Of a stretch of DNA of 64,000 nt, positions 1 through 12,588 are shown piece after piece. The DNA comes from Dromaius novaehollandiae (Eukaryota > Chordata > Aves > Casuariiformes > Dromaiidae), in NCBI RefSeq assembly GCF_036370855.1, contig NC_088102.1, forward strand, positions 43,747,835 through 43,811,834. The letters are read 5' to 3'. The number at the start of each line of letters is the position of its first letter. Positions within the stretch are counted from its first letter, which is position 1. The translations under genes were made by a program, and so were the position numbers. Under the pieces are notes generated by a model, which was not told the DNA's origin, did not search any database, and worked only from the letters and a program-made list of their open reading frames with translations.

Positions 1-432
1 AATTTCGCTTGGTCCATCCTCCACCTGTTCGGAATCCAGTGCTTTCTGCAACATATATGCTTGTGCCTTCCAGGCGTTACTTTGTGGAATGTGCACCTTA
101 ACTTTGTTTTGATCAAAGGTTATCTGTGCCCCCAGTTTATTCAGTAAATCCCTCCCCATTAGGGGTAATGGGCATTCTGGCATGTATAAGAATTCATGTG
201 TTAACACCTTATTTCCTATTTCACATTTAATTGGTTGAAAGAAAGGTTTGACCTCTCGCTTTCCCGTGGCCCCAATTACTGGCATAGAGAATTTACTCAT
301 TGGTCCCTTACAGCTATTTAGTACTGAATATGCTGCTCCAGTGTCTACTAAAAATTTAACTGTTTCGTTCCCCAGCTTTACTGAAACCAGGGGTTCGGCT
401 GGGGAATCCAATTCCTCAACCCCCGGTCCCCA
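1..432 (-). CDS. ERV pro (retroviral aspartic protease), partial at window edge
   Basis: This frame is open from directly after the gag stop (433-435) to the window edge, 144 codons. It contains the retroviral aspartic protease active site LVDTGA (about 347-330) and a downstream flap and helix region with a GRDLL motif (about 153-139), the usual C-terminal signature of this family. It has no start codon of its own and is in the same frame as the end of gag, so expression would need readthrough of the UGA, as gammaretroviruses do with UAG. No disabling change is visible in the part present. The reverse transcriptase region is beyond the edge. Confidence 0.85.
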
Positions 433-435
433 TCA
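433..435 (-). promoter_or_regulatory. gag-pro UGA stop with downstream crossing stems (candidate readthrough signal)
   Basis: The UGA is followed in frame by pro. Immediately after it, 432-427 (UGGGGA) can pair with 405-400 (UCCCCA), and 426-418 (CCGGGGGUU) with 395-387 (AACCCCUGG, one G-U pair). The two pairings cross, which is pseudoknot topology. A stable structure just 3' of a gag stop is the known arrangement for gammaretroviral readthrough. Here the spacer is zero rather than the about 8 nucleotides of murine leukaemia virus, and the inner loop is 12 nucleotides. A simple 9-bp hairpin is the alternative. Confidence 0.5.
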
Positions 436-1966
436 GTCTGAATCCTCTGTCCCAATCATGAGCAAATCTGCCTCTGGAACAGATGCAGACTGAGGTTTCC
501 AATGATCTGTTTGTCTCTTCGGGCACTCATTTTTCCAGTGCCCCTTCCCCCTGCAAATTGCACACTGATCTCTCCTTAGCGGAATTCTATTTCCCAAATT
601 CCCTCTTACTCTATAACCTCTTCCACGTCCTTGTCCTTTCGGAAAACCGCTTCCCTGAGAGGGAGTTTGTGCCTGGGCAAATGCAGCTGCCAAGATTGCA
701 GCATTTTGCCTCTTATCTTTCAGTTTCTCCTTTTGTTTTTCCTTTCTCTCTACTTCTTCCCTGTTATTGTACACCTTATATGCAATTTCTATTAATTGCG
801 ATATTGACATCCCCGACATACCATCTACTTTCTGAAGCTTTCTCCTTATATCTGTTGCTGACTGTCCTACAAATAATGTAGTAAAAGTCATTTTATTTGC
901 TTCGTCCTCGGGATCCAAGTCTGTCCATTTTCAGGCAGTTTCACATAACCGCTCGTAAAATGCCAAGGGATCCTCATTCTTACCCTGTGTGACTTGATAT
1001 AGTTTTGCAATATTTTTGGGCCTAGGTACTCCATGCTTTACCCCATATAATATTAACTGTTGGTACTGTTTAGTCATTAACCTGCCTGCCCCTGTGTTTT
1101 GATCCCAACCCGGTTCCCGGGCCGGCATAAAACGGTCTGGTCCGTCTCTGGCATTTTGTCTTTCATTCTCCTCTTGAGCTTTGTCTAATACCATTCTTTT
1201 CTCCTCAGGTGAAAGCAAAGTATTTAAAAGCACCTGTAAATCCTGCCAATCTGGATTATGATTTTCAATTATCATTTTAAAGGATTGATACATCTTTTCT
1301 GGATTTTCTCGGTACAACCCGGCAGACTCCTTCCAATTCATTAAATCTGTAGTTGAAAAAGGGACCTTCACATACACAGGCATCCCGTCTGGTCCGACTG
1401 CTTGACGCAGCGGGGCCTGAATCGCGGGATGTTTAGCCCGAGTAGCCCGAGTTCTGCCTGCAATCGGGCTACATGCTTCACTTCCCTTATTTCTGCTATC
1501 GACACTATCTTGATCTCTTTCCGGAGAGACCAATAATTGTACATCCTCTTCCTCATCACCCACTTTTAAACATCTTTTCCCAATGCTACAAGCAGAGCAA
1601 CATCGAGGCATTTTCTCTTTGTTTCCCATCATCATTAACACATTTGAGTCAGAGATCAACAGCTTACATTTTTTTTCTAGTTTCATGATCATTTCTCAGA
1701 GAGAAGAACAAATCTACATATGGGACCTCATCCCATTTGTTCTGTCTTCTGCAAAACAACATAAGTTGCAAGATTGTATTATAGTTTAGCGTTCCCATTT
1801 CTGGCCATTTTTCCTCATCCTCCAGTTTATACATTGGCCACCACTGAGTACAATATTCCTTTAATTTTCTCCTTGTTAAAGGATTCCCACCAAACTTACT
1901 CCAATGTTTCAGGATGCATCCTAAAGGAGAACAGGAGGATACCCCCACAGATTGTCCTGTTCCCAT
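433..1966 (-). pseudogene. ERV gag (matrix, capsid, nucleocapsid), frameshifted and interrupted
   Basis: The start ATG at 1966 gives MGTGQS, a myristoylation-type N-terminus for the matrix protein. That frame ends at 1664. At an A8 run (minus strand, about 1669-1676) the reading frame shifts, and a second frame, open from 1692, carries the rest of matrix/p12 and the capsid (Gag p30-like) down to an in-frame TGA at 931-933. The same frame continues as capsid C-terminus, a charged Lys/Glu-rich helix, an Arg/Gly-rich linker and one zinc knuckle (CAICRGKGHWKNEC, about 542-501), ending at TGA 433-435. The first two breaks are disabling. The last stop is at the normal gag end. The family is inferred from motif order, with no database comparison. 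Confidence 0.87.
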
Positions 1967-2262
1967 ATTATTACCCTTAAAAGAACGTTCTTACCAATTA
2001 CGCTTTCGTACACTCCAGTCGTCACTGTCCAAACGTGTACAAAGCTTACCTTTGGTTACCACAACCAATTACCCTTGTATCATACCCTTTATGCAATGTC
2101 TCTTAATAATTACTGCGTTGCACCTTTGAGTCGCTTACCTGTTCCGACCAGGGAGGGTGCTCACGGAGTCCCCAAACAAAACGGTCGGTGCGCGCTGGAG
2201 TCCAATGAGCAGTGTCTCCCCGCCGGAACTGGCAAGACGATCCGGGCAAGGCTTTACAGCGA

Positions 2263-2282
2263 GAGTCCCACCTGGGTCGCCA
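2263..2282 (-). promoter_or_regulatory. ERV primer binding site, tRNA-Arg type
   Basis: On the minus strand the sequence begins TGGCGACCCAGGTGGGAC, starting with the TGG complementary to a tRNA CCA end. It matches, with one mismatch, the complement of the 3' end of a vertebrate tRNA-Arg (CCG anticodon type) as I know it. It lies 6 nucleotides inside the proposed LTR end at 2289, a little further than usual. Confidence 0.7.
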
Positions 2283-2288
2283 GAAAAC

Positions 2289-2644
2289 TGTTGTCCGAAA
2301 AGCGGATTCGTTGCCCGGTGTGCAATGAGCCAATAATTACACACTCAGGAGAGACATTTATTTATTTATTTCAGAGTTGCGCAAGCCTGGGTGCTCGGTG
2401 GTTTCCCACAAATCAAGCACACCCCCCCAACTTTTCAAGTAGCATTTATACACACAAATTGCCAGATTTACGACTTTCCCTTTTACACTGATTGGTTAGT
2501 GATTTCTTCATTCCCTGGATCCCACCCCTGCTTCTCAAGGTCCTGGTCAATTAACACTGCCCCAGCTGGGTCAGTAGGTGTTATCTCCCAGGGCCCTGAG
2601 GAAGAAGACATAATCCAGACCCCTTAATCAGCACTGTTTCAACA
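2289..2644 (-). repeat. 5' LTR of the ERV (right border approximate)
   Basis: In proviral orientation the LTR shows a CCAAT box (2491-2495), a TATAAA box (2445-2450), overlapping AATAAA signals (2357-2370) about 75-90 nucleotides further on, and a U5 ending in ACAACA at 2289. The proposed outer end at 2644 starts TGTTG, giving a 5-bp inverted repeat with the inner end. However, an 18-nt motif of the type CCAGGACCTTGRGAAGCA occurs at about 2529-2546 and again at about 2659-2676, outside that border, so U3 may extend further right. The partner LTR is outside the window, so no target duplication can be checked. Confidence 0.7.
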
Positions 2645-4922
2645 GTGAGAGGAAGCTTTGCTTCCCAAGGTCCTGGCGCCCAAACAGGCCTTATTTCTCA
2701 GCCTTGGCATCCTCCCTTTCGGAGAGTGGGGCACAGGAATGCAGACTGCTTGTAACTCCCTTATCTTTCCAGCCTGCACCAGCTCTGAGGCCCTTTCTTA
2801 CCGAACTAGGAGCACGGCCTAAGGCTTCAGCAAATTTAGCTACTCATGCTAAGCAAATTCTGTCTAAGATAGAAGTTATCCAAATCTACCTACTTCAAAC
2901 ATTCTTTCTGAGCTTCTCAGGGTTGTCTTGTAACATTTGGACTTACGGTTCACATACAAAATGTGTGACTGATAAATGCAGTACACATAACATCAGCCCA
3001 GATTCAAGCCCAGACTATTCCGTGTGCTGGAGAGAATAGGTCTCCGAATTAAAAAAAAAGAAAGTCATGAAATGTCTCAGAACATGCAAGCCAATGCCCT
3101 GCTGTAATAAGGGAAAGCACTCCAAGAAGAGTATGAGCTGAAAGCACGTAAGCAAAAAGAGGAGCAGGGAAAACTGACCACAGGCTTGCACTTTGGGATG
3201 GAAGAGGAAGTTCAACTCATGTGTCACCACAGTACAGGCTGACATTATTTCAATCACAACACATTTTAAGCAATGAAACAAAGCTCTCCATGGAAGCACT
3301 GGCCCTTCCCCAAAGGCACCATAGGGGCCTTATAAAGACTGTATGACAGTAATTCCTTGATGATGCTCAAACAACATATTGCCACCCTGAGTTCAGGGCC
3401 TAGAGTTTAGTCAGGACAGTTAGAAAACCACTGCAGGTGCTGCTTTTATAAATAACTGACAATTTTAAGAGTGAAGTGCATCTTGATCCACATACAGACA
3501 TGCCGTACATCTAAGGCAGCAGCAGCAACAATCTACTAAACACTAAATAAGTGAGTTGCCCCCAGATTGCAGCCTCTAAAGTACTCCTCAGTTCCTGGAA
3601 ATGAAGCTGTGAAGCCAAAGCAGCCAGAAATCACCAAGGCATTGCTAGTTGTTCATAGCAGGGTTGCTGGATTGAAATATGATAGTCCCAGTGGAACATC
3701 AGGAAAAAGTATTTTCTTTTTTAGAATGTCAGGAGTCTGATTTTCTAGCCTGCCTATGCGTGATTGGGGCTCTCGCATTTCTGGATCATCTGGATTAGTG
3801 TGACTTTAATCTGTCACAGTGCTCATTCCATCACGAGCTCTGGCAGCAATCCAGGCAGAGGACAGAAAGACTCCAACACAATTCTTTGGGAGCCTTCCTC
3901 TCCCCTTCTCCATATACACAGGGGTGGAACTTTTTGCTGAATCAGAAATAAGCCAGTCTTACACTCCAGTTTCCTTTGAGTGTGAAATAGCCACACAACC
4001 ATCTGCCACAGGTATCATTTTTCCTATTTTACCATAGCATCAAGTGACTCAAAGGCCACAGAGCAGGCAAACATAAAAACCAGGAAGATGCGCTAGATTT
4101 TCTACATCTTCACAGAATCAAGCATTAAGCAAATAGCAGCTTATTGTGAGCTATTTCATTTGATTCTGGTTTCCATCAGTTTTGAGAACAAGGTGTTGAC
4201 TGCATGAGGAGTCCTTCACTTTGTATTGTATTAAGTAAAGAGAAGGAGGGAAAAAATCATCAGCACTCAGTTAAAAACAGACTCCTAATCTTTCCTTTGG
4301 TCAGTCCAGCAGCTGACAGCAGGAAACAGAGCTCTGATGAACAAGGATTCAAATTGTGGCATTTCTCACATGTGGTGGCAGATTAAACTGTGATAGCCAA
4401 AGCAATTACTGCCCACTCTACAACCATCTATCGTGTCCCTCTGGTTGGGAGAGGCACTCCCACAGCAGGATCAGTCAATCAAGAGGCATAGCAGCTCCTC
4501 TACCACCCTAATGCATTACTTAACTTTACAGTTTGCTTTCTGATATCTCCTGTAAACTACCAAGGGATAGGGTGCTGCTACCACCCAATCCTCTTTTCTA
4601 CTTAGAGTTGTTTAGGCTGGCTTAAGGAAGGATTAAAAGTTGTTCTCTAAGAGTCCAAGCATTGATTTTCTCATCTGCTCAGATTCTCCCCAGCCAACAC
4701 TGCTGCAGGGCAACAACTTTGGGGACAGAGGGAACAGCTGGGGACAGTAATCAATTCAGCCATCTCAGCTTAATCTGCTGCCTACCCACAGACATCATCC
4801 CTATTCTGCAGCACTTAGCACTTTATCTAGAGCTTCTAATCACTGTCAGAGAGGCTTGTGAAGTGTCCTGACTCACTGCCACCTATGCAGGACTGAGGAA
4901 GTAGAGCAGAACGGAACACTTT

Positions 4923-4942
4923 GGGGGGCGGGGGGTGGGGGG
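4923..4942 (+). repeat. G-rich tract (G6-C-G6-T-G6), G-quadruplex candidate
   Basis: Three runs of six G separated by single bases. Each run can be split, so four G3 tracts are available on the plus strand. There is no gene context. Confidence 0.75.
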
Positions 4943-7900
4943 CAGAGACTTAAACCACTCGTGGCTGCAATACTTCCTAGCTCTTACTAAAGGGCAGGAT
5001 TAGTCTCTACAAGCATCTAGCTCCCTCTCAGAGTTACACACTGCATCATACACAAGACGCACTCTAGAGTCACTCTAGAGCTGGGGCTGCTACAAAAAGC
5101 TCTTTAAAAATAAATTAAAAGTGTGCCATCTGTAAATAAAGCAACCTGCCCCTATGAGGCCAGGCATCTTCACTAGGAAGAAAGGGCCTCAATGTGAAGG
5201 CAATAAAACATCTCAGTAGGACTGCTGGAGTTTAAATTCCCTCTTTGAAGTACCACACAGTACTGCTGTTATGTGTGCTAATGAATAGCTCAGCATTCTC
5301 AGACTAGTTAAGCACTACAAGGAATTAGAGATGCCATGGGCCAGCCACTGTTTTTTGTGAAGTCACTGGCAATGCTTTTGCTGCAGTTTGACTCTCTGAA
5401 GCTTAGAAGTGGTGTTGCCGAGGGATTCCACAGAGGGAAGGAAGAAAGTAGAAGCAGGTGTGCTGTAGAAACAACAAAAATAAGATACTTACATCTGAAG
5501 AGTGCTGAGCACCAGTACCATCCCATGATTTCAGCAGCAAACAAGTGTTCACCAGCCCTCTGGATAACTGTGTGTGTAAACAAGGGTCAGAGATATGAAT
5601 GTGTAGATACAAATGTGTAGAGATGTGAGTGACCTACACTCTAATCGCTGATACACCTTTCTGTTATGCTCACTTTCAAGAGACTAAGGCCAAAAAGAAA
5701 AGCATTTAATTATACTGTAATCAATAAGGAATCAACTACTTCTGAATATAAATCCCTACACCTCTGCTGTCTAAAACAGACTGCACAGGGAAACTCTCAC
5801 AGTAGATGTACAGTATTACTCGGTGGACCAAAGCCAGAAGTCAGTGCCAGCATAACAGCAGAGAGAAAATAACTGTGATAAGCTATTAACAGCAGCTCAG
5901 GGGCTTCTAAGCTCAGCTTCATTTTTCCCAGCACTCAAGGTTCTGGACAACACTTCATTGAACACACTGCCTTGAACAATGCAGTCTCATTCACTGGAGC
6001 ATCTGTTTCACCTGCTAAAGAGCAGCATATTCCATCTTGTATGGGCTTGAAGTGACATTACACTGCACAGCAGCCTTGAGAACACTTTCAGGGAAATTTA
6101 CTGGAAGGGAGGGATGCTCTTAAACAAACAAAAAATCCTTTCTGCTTTTGCTTATGTGCTGTAGAGGCACTTCTATTTGTTCCCTAAATAAACTGTCTCT
6201 TTCAGTTGCTTGACTTGAGCGTTTGTCCTAGAGGCTCCAGCACATCTTGTGAAGCATTTTAATAGTGTGACGGCCACAGTCAACATGTGGTTCCTAGGAG
6301 CTTAATAGCAGGTACAGCCCTGTTCAGCCTCCCTCCTGAAGAACCAAGCTCAGCAGCATTTCTCCCTGGCAGCATTCAAGAAACTCAGCTCTACCAACTA
6401 ACAAGAGTAACTGCCTTTTGGAAAGAGTAATGGGATAGGGGGAGACAGAGACAGCTTAGACTCTAGCCTTTCTCTTGGAAAGCCTCCCCCTCACTCCCAC
6501 CCCAGCTAAAGCAGTTCCCTTTGGGAATGAGAGGCACCTCCCCATGGTCTCTGCTGCCTGACAAGGAGTTTGCACTTTACCAGAAGCTTGTGCCATTACC
6601 ATCTCCTAAGCAGCATGTGCAGCTTCAGAGAAGCAGCGCTGCAGCAGCGCGGCTCAATTTTCTGTTTTGGAAGATCATCACCCTCACAGTAATACTGCAC
6701 CTTGAAGTCTGTTGGTTGCCCTGGAATCACTTAACAGCAGACAAGTCTCCAAGTAAGAGCAAAAAAAGTCCAAAAATTAACAAACGCCGCTCTTTGGCAG
6801 AAGGGTAAAGAAACAAAAACCCAAAAAACCCAACACCCCTCCGCCACCACTACTTGTTTCTACTTACACTTTGACCAGTTCCAAGAAGTCTGTGTTTCAC
6901 CCAGCTTGCTACTGTCAGGACACACAGTCTCACAGTTGACTCTTATTTGTCAAGACTGTTTCCACCAAAAGTGATCCTGCCTTAGGAATACCCATTATTT
7001 TACATATCCAAACTCTCAGCAGCCTGAGATACAGTAAACCAAACAGCCCACAAACACCAAGAGAAGAAAGTCCTTCCCCCTCTTTCCATTTCTTCCTTCC
7101 CCACACACTCCTTATGTCATCTCTAGTGCCTACTGGTCTGTCCAGCCATGAGAAATGAATGCCAGCTCAGATGCACATGAAACCTCTGCCTCAGGCTTTC
7201 TCCCCTCTCTGCAAGGGCTCTGGGCAAGCCCAAACTTAATCAAGAGTCATCTGTCCAACAGAATGGCTGAATACCCCCACCTCTCTTTAGAAACACTTGT
7301 GCCTCTTGAGTACAAAATGATTTGGCCATTTTTTCCCCAGAAAATAAACAGAACATGTTAATAAGTGACCTACGAGGATAGCCTACAATTTCATGGTGGT
7401 GCCAAGTTAGGAGAACAGCCCTAGGCTCTCTCTGAAAGATGCAAGCAACTTGTTTCTTTCACATCAACTACTGTGACTCATTTTCACACACAGTTGCAGA
7501 AGCTGAATTACAAAAGGTGGCTGTTCTGTGAATTAGCATTTGGGCTCCATGTGTCTAGCAAGCCCCAGTATTAGATGAAGTTTTTCCTTTGGCCACAGCC
7601 TCCACAGTTTTTCTCCCAAGTGGATTTTCTAGTATCTCAAACTTTGAGCTTATGCCACATGTCTTCTGTGGAAGCACAAATAAGATTCATTTCCCACCAC
7701 CTATTTTCAGTGGACTTACGGGAAGTGAGTATCTTCACAACCTGTGTCAAAAAAATTGCATTTGGTAAACAGATTCAGAAACTGTAGAGGAAAAACATAG
7801 CCCCCAAAAGAGGATATGACACATGTGCACAAGCTCAGATGCCCAGACCTTGTTTCCTTAGAAACCAGGCAAAGGATAGGAAAATTCTTTAATCAATAGC

Positions 7901-10900
7901 ACTCTCTGTAGTAGACTAAAGCCTTTCCTTTAAGCTATTTCTCACTGGATAAGCTCAAAAATAAAACCCTTTCTTTTCTCCATGTTATATAGTTCCAATA
8001 CTTATATGAGTAGACAGTGATTGCCTTGCAAGCTTCAGACACTAACATTACTAGAGACAAGTACACGGCTGCATGTGATACACATGAGATTGTGATAAAT
8101 GCTATTCTTCCAGAGAATTGGCAAGGGGCTGATGTGCTATCAGCACCCAGGGCAGAAGGAAAGAGTTCTCAGGGAGATCATCTACATTACTGTTCAGTGG
8201 GATCAGGTCCAATTTCAAATAACTCCATCTACATCTTGAACCAAGAGAGGAATATCCCAAAGTAAAAGAGTTGGATGGAAACTTGGCCACTGTCTCTACC
8301 AGCCTACTTAGGGAATAAATGGAGAATGATACTGCATTGGTACCTACTGCATGTACAGGGGGCTGCTTTCTGAAAAGCTTCTTTAATCAAAATCCTTTGG
8401 AAAAATTCACATTGAGTGGCACCAAGATATGATCATTTTTGAGTGAGTCTACATGGCTTGTTTCACACATGGACAACTGCTAATGCAATTGCAGTCCAAA
8501 TACATAGAGCTTTCAGTCAAACAACAGAAATCCATACTACAGGTCTTGCATAGCATAGGAAACCAGTGACTTATGATATAGATAACTCTAGTAACATTGC
8601 TCAAGAGTACATCAGAGAAGACCTCTCTGCAAAGACTCCAGGATGGTTTAGATGTGGACTAAGTGGCAATGGAGTGGCTGACTCAATGTGCAAAGCAGCA
8701 GAATTGTGTTGAAGAACCCCAAAAGACGCTGAAGTGAAGTCATTTTTCAGACTGGGTATCAGACAGTGGAAAGCTGATGCTGGTGCAAAGGAGTTGAAAA
8801 TCTTCCTACCTCATGGCAAAGCTGAGGAGACAGGATGAGATAACAGAATGGGAAGTATTTCTGACCACATTGGTTGGCAAAAGGTCTTGATTGCAAGAGG
8901 ATTGGCTGTTCATTTCTAGCACTCTAGGTCCAATCTCAACAGCTCTGTTGTACAGTGCGTGCATCTTCAGAAATCCTGACAGTGGCTGGACAGAAACAAG
9001 TTCCTCTATTACAATTTCTTTAACTGATGAGAAGATGCCTGGTTCTCCAGCAGTATAATCTTTGAACCAGTGGAAACACAGAAAAACCACAACTGTTCAC
9101 AAGCTGATTATTATGCAGATCAGCAATCGTTATCCTTTCTCTCATTACCTCAAATGCTTTCTGCCATCTGTTGGAAACAAACCTGCATCTGGCAGATTAC
9201 CAGAGAAGCCCTAATCAATGGGTAATTGGGGTAGAGGATTGTGGGGACAATTCTGGCAATGGAAGCACAACCACCACCACCACCACCCCCCCCCCAAAAA
9301 AAAGCCCAAAAAACAAAGACCACAACTTACACCATGAGAAGGTTTGCCTGTCACAAGTGTGAGATCCTATACCCAGCATTTCTCCACCATTCTGACAGAA
9401 TTCCTTCTTGTTGTGAGGAGTCTGGAGAGGGAAGAGACAAGTTTGCTACAGGCAGTGGGACAAATTATACCAGCCTCTGTGATGACACCTCTAGTAAAAG
9501 GTTCATTTCCAACAGATTACGCCAGTGAGCGTTGCCAGGAGAGGCACAGAACAGAGCAAGCACAAACACATAAGAGTTTACGTTTCCTTGTTTGCCTCTT
9601 AGAACCATCTGTTAATGAGGAGTAGCAGACACTATGGACACTTTCAAGTAACGGCTCCTAATCTCTTCTCCTAGTGCCTTCTGATAAGAATTGCTCAAAC
9701 GATAGCCCCTGCAAGTTTTCCCCTGCATTCAGGGTCCTGCTCCACTCCACATAATCCTTCCACATCTTGCTCGGATGTGGCATTCTCATTACTCCCCTAG
9801 CTTCCAAAGAAGCAAAGCTTTTTAAATCACACTAGCTGTCATTGAGCTCCTAACAGAGACTTATTGGCAGATTTCAACTTAATTTCAGAATGAGGCAGAA
9901 GTCTCAAAGTAACCAGATTCCTACAAGTTTTGTGGGAAACAGCAGCGGGGTAGAACAGAGAAACCCAGCCAGCACCTCCAGTAAGGGAAAGCAAAGGGGA
10001 ATTTGCTGCTCTGCATTCCCTCCATCTGCTGGCTGGCCAGTCGGCAAGTGCTTTGAGCTACCTGACAGCTCCATGTGTGCAGAGTAACTACCACAGCTGC
10101 CATATCTTCTCCACCACAATTATCCTAGACAGTATGAGATGGAAGTTTAAGGGGAAAGTGGAAATACCTCTAAGAATCAGACCATCAATTTACCTTACAA
10201 AGATTAAAAACAAAACAAAAATAAACAAACAAAAAAAACCAGTACTACACTGTTTGAAAGATCCTGTCCATGCTCCATAACCTTCTCCCCCTCTAAACAC
10301 ACAGGCAACAATCTCAACTGGAAAAAAGTTCAGAGCATTTGACAGTCTCTAATCACATTACAATGGTGCTCAAGATATCCAAATTTAACAACAATACAGT
10401 AAATCAACAAGATGAGATAATCTCCCTAAAGCTATTCTCCCATCTCTCCTAACTGCAAAAGGTGGAAGGAAAATACAGTGAACTAAGCAGCATTGAAACT
10501 TCTTACCTTTTACTTTGATAACCTAAGATACAAGTACCTGTCCCATCTTTCTGTCAGACTTAACTACCACACTGACTGGAAGAACAGAATATAGGACACA
10601 TGCCTGTGACTTACAGTCTAGTGCATCAGCAACTGGTAAGAGTGGTTTTGTGTTAGTACACCAAACTGTGAAAGGGGACAAAAGAGGCAGTGGCTCTTTT
10701 TTACTGTGCCTTGCAGGCTACTGCTGTGTCACATCCTCCTGCTTGCAGTGGCCCCAGCTGCTGGGAGGGTACATACATAACATCTTACATGCGTACACAG
10801 CCCTGGGAGTGTCGCATTCATTGAGGCATGGAAGGAACACGGAATTCTTGTAATAAGCAAGAAAATGGTCCAAAGAAAAGAAGGAAGTAGAAATCCCTAT

Positions 10901-12488
10901 AAATATCCAAGTGCTGCCAGTGCCCACGCATGCTGGGCTGAGATCCAGAGTAACTGTTTTGGGGTGATAAGAATCCTTACTAGGGCACCTGAACATGGGA
11001 GAGGAACACCAATGCCTGAGCTAAGATGTGAATGAAACTGTGACATCTGAAACCTGGCAGAGAAACAATTTCCTCCAGGGAGCTAACACGTGGGCTGCTG
11101 TGTCTAGAAACCAAGAACATGAATCTTTATTATATAAAGGCACTAAAGAGTGGCAGAGGAACACAACCAGTTCATTTTAGAAGCATATTCCCAAGAGATA
11201 CAGATCTCATTTCCTTCCTGCTATGAAAGGAAAATGGTGCCTTCAATACATGTTGGATTGCGTTAGGGCAGAGAGCAACAACCCCATTTATTAAACCCAA
11301 CAACTATTTTCAATTCAGCATTTCGGGGAAGTTACTGCAGTTCCCATCCCACAGCTGCAGCCTTCGACATGCAGGTTCAGCTGCATTTACATCTCACAGA
11401 TAGAGAGGATCCAGACACTGCAGCTTTTTGTAGGCTAGCAACTTGGACTGCCACGGAAAACCAAGGAATCTCACCAGATTGTGACCCAACTTACATAATT
11501 TAAAGCTTCAGGGAGGGAATAGAAATAGAGCTGGTAGAGAGACAAAATTGCAATGCTGGGTTTTTTTTTTGAAATGGGGATATTGTGTGATCCCACCTCA
11601 AAAGGGGGAAGAAGTACACAGCCCCTTCTGTGCAAGAACAGATTGCTGTGTCTCAGTGGAAGGATTACTTTCTCCAGCCATCTCAAGCCTTCCATACTCA
11701 TTAGTGGCATTAGTCAGAAAGGAGGGTGCACGGTGAGAAGTCAAATCCTCTTTGGATGTCATTTGTGACACCAGTAAAGAAGTGAGGAAATATGAAGATC
11801 CAGCCTCATTTCTTTAGTATGACTGCTCTACTGTGAGCAGTCTCTTTAGATTTAACCTCAAATTTGTTGAAATAGCCATCCTATTCCTTCACTGCTTAGA
11901 GAGTGCTAAACAGCCAAATTGGGAAAGTGAGAGGAGGCATTAGTTCAAAGACATGGCAATATCCCTGCTAACACCTTAGTAGTGACTCAACTACTGTGTC
12001 GACTTCAGCATCTAAGGGTATTTTAAGGATCCTGAGTATTTCAGACACATGTACAGGGTAGCTTAGGAAAGAAAAGCCCTTCCCAAGCAGCACCTAAGGG
12101 CTAGGCATGATACCCAACAAAAATCAGAAAGTGCTATTTACACATCAGTAACGCTCTTGTATCCAGTGTATGCTCTGTCCTACTCTAATTCCTTCCTGCT
12201 CCTCCCACATTGGAGGTTTGTAGCTTATTCTCTACATCTGTCACAAGCGATAAATATCTGAGACGCACTTTTCCTCACAACCATCTCTGGCTGCTCCTCC
12301 CTGTGATTCACAAAAAAAAGAAATATACCCTTCAGGAAAGTAGCTTGGCTAGGAGCTAGTATTTTATACAACCCCTATTAGTTCTGCTAGAGCAGAATAA
12401 AGGCTGCAAAGCTACATGCACCAAACCACCTTGGCACAGTTTTGGTCTCTCTCCCACATTTCATCCTTCCCAACCTGGAAGCTAGCAG

Positions 12489-12588
12489 TATATAATATAT
12501 ATAACAACATATAATATATACAATAATAATATATATAGTGTGTGTGTATATATATATATTATTCTATATATAATATAGTATATAATAA
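12489..12588. repeat. AT-rich microsatellite (TA)n with a short TG core
   Basis: About 100 bp of TATA/ATAATA repeats around a short (TG)n block near 12539-12547. It is an imperfect simple repeat in the gene-free stretch. Confidence 0.9.

Larger units (their letters stand above)
1..2644 (-). mobile_element. 5' part of a defective endogenous retrovirus, gammaretrovirus-like gag
   Basis: Read on the minus strand from right to left, the order is LTR, primer binding site, leader, gag (matrix, capsid, nucleocapsid with one zinc knuckle) and the start of pro, which runs off the left edge. Pol, env and the second LTR are outside the window, if they exist. The single CX2CX4HX4C knuckle, the capsid layout and gag and pro lying in one frame separated by a single stop codon are features of gammaretroviruses and related class I elements. 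Gag is broken twice (a frameshift and an internal stop), so this copy cannot make a full Gag. The right LTR border is uncertain. It lies about 19 kb downstream of VPS18, on the side where synteny places DLL4. Confidence 0.9.

Noticed and set aside
9270-9302. CCACCACCACC then C10 then A9 stretch encoding poly-Thr or poly-Pro
   Set aside because: It is a simple repeat, and the apparent peptides are by-products of it.
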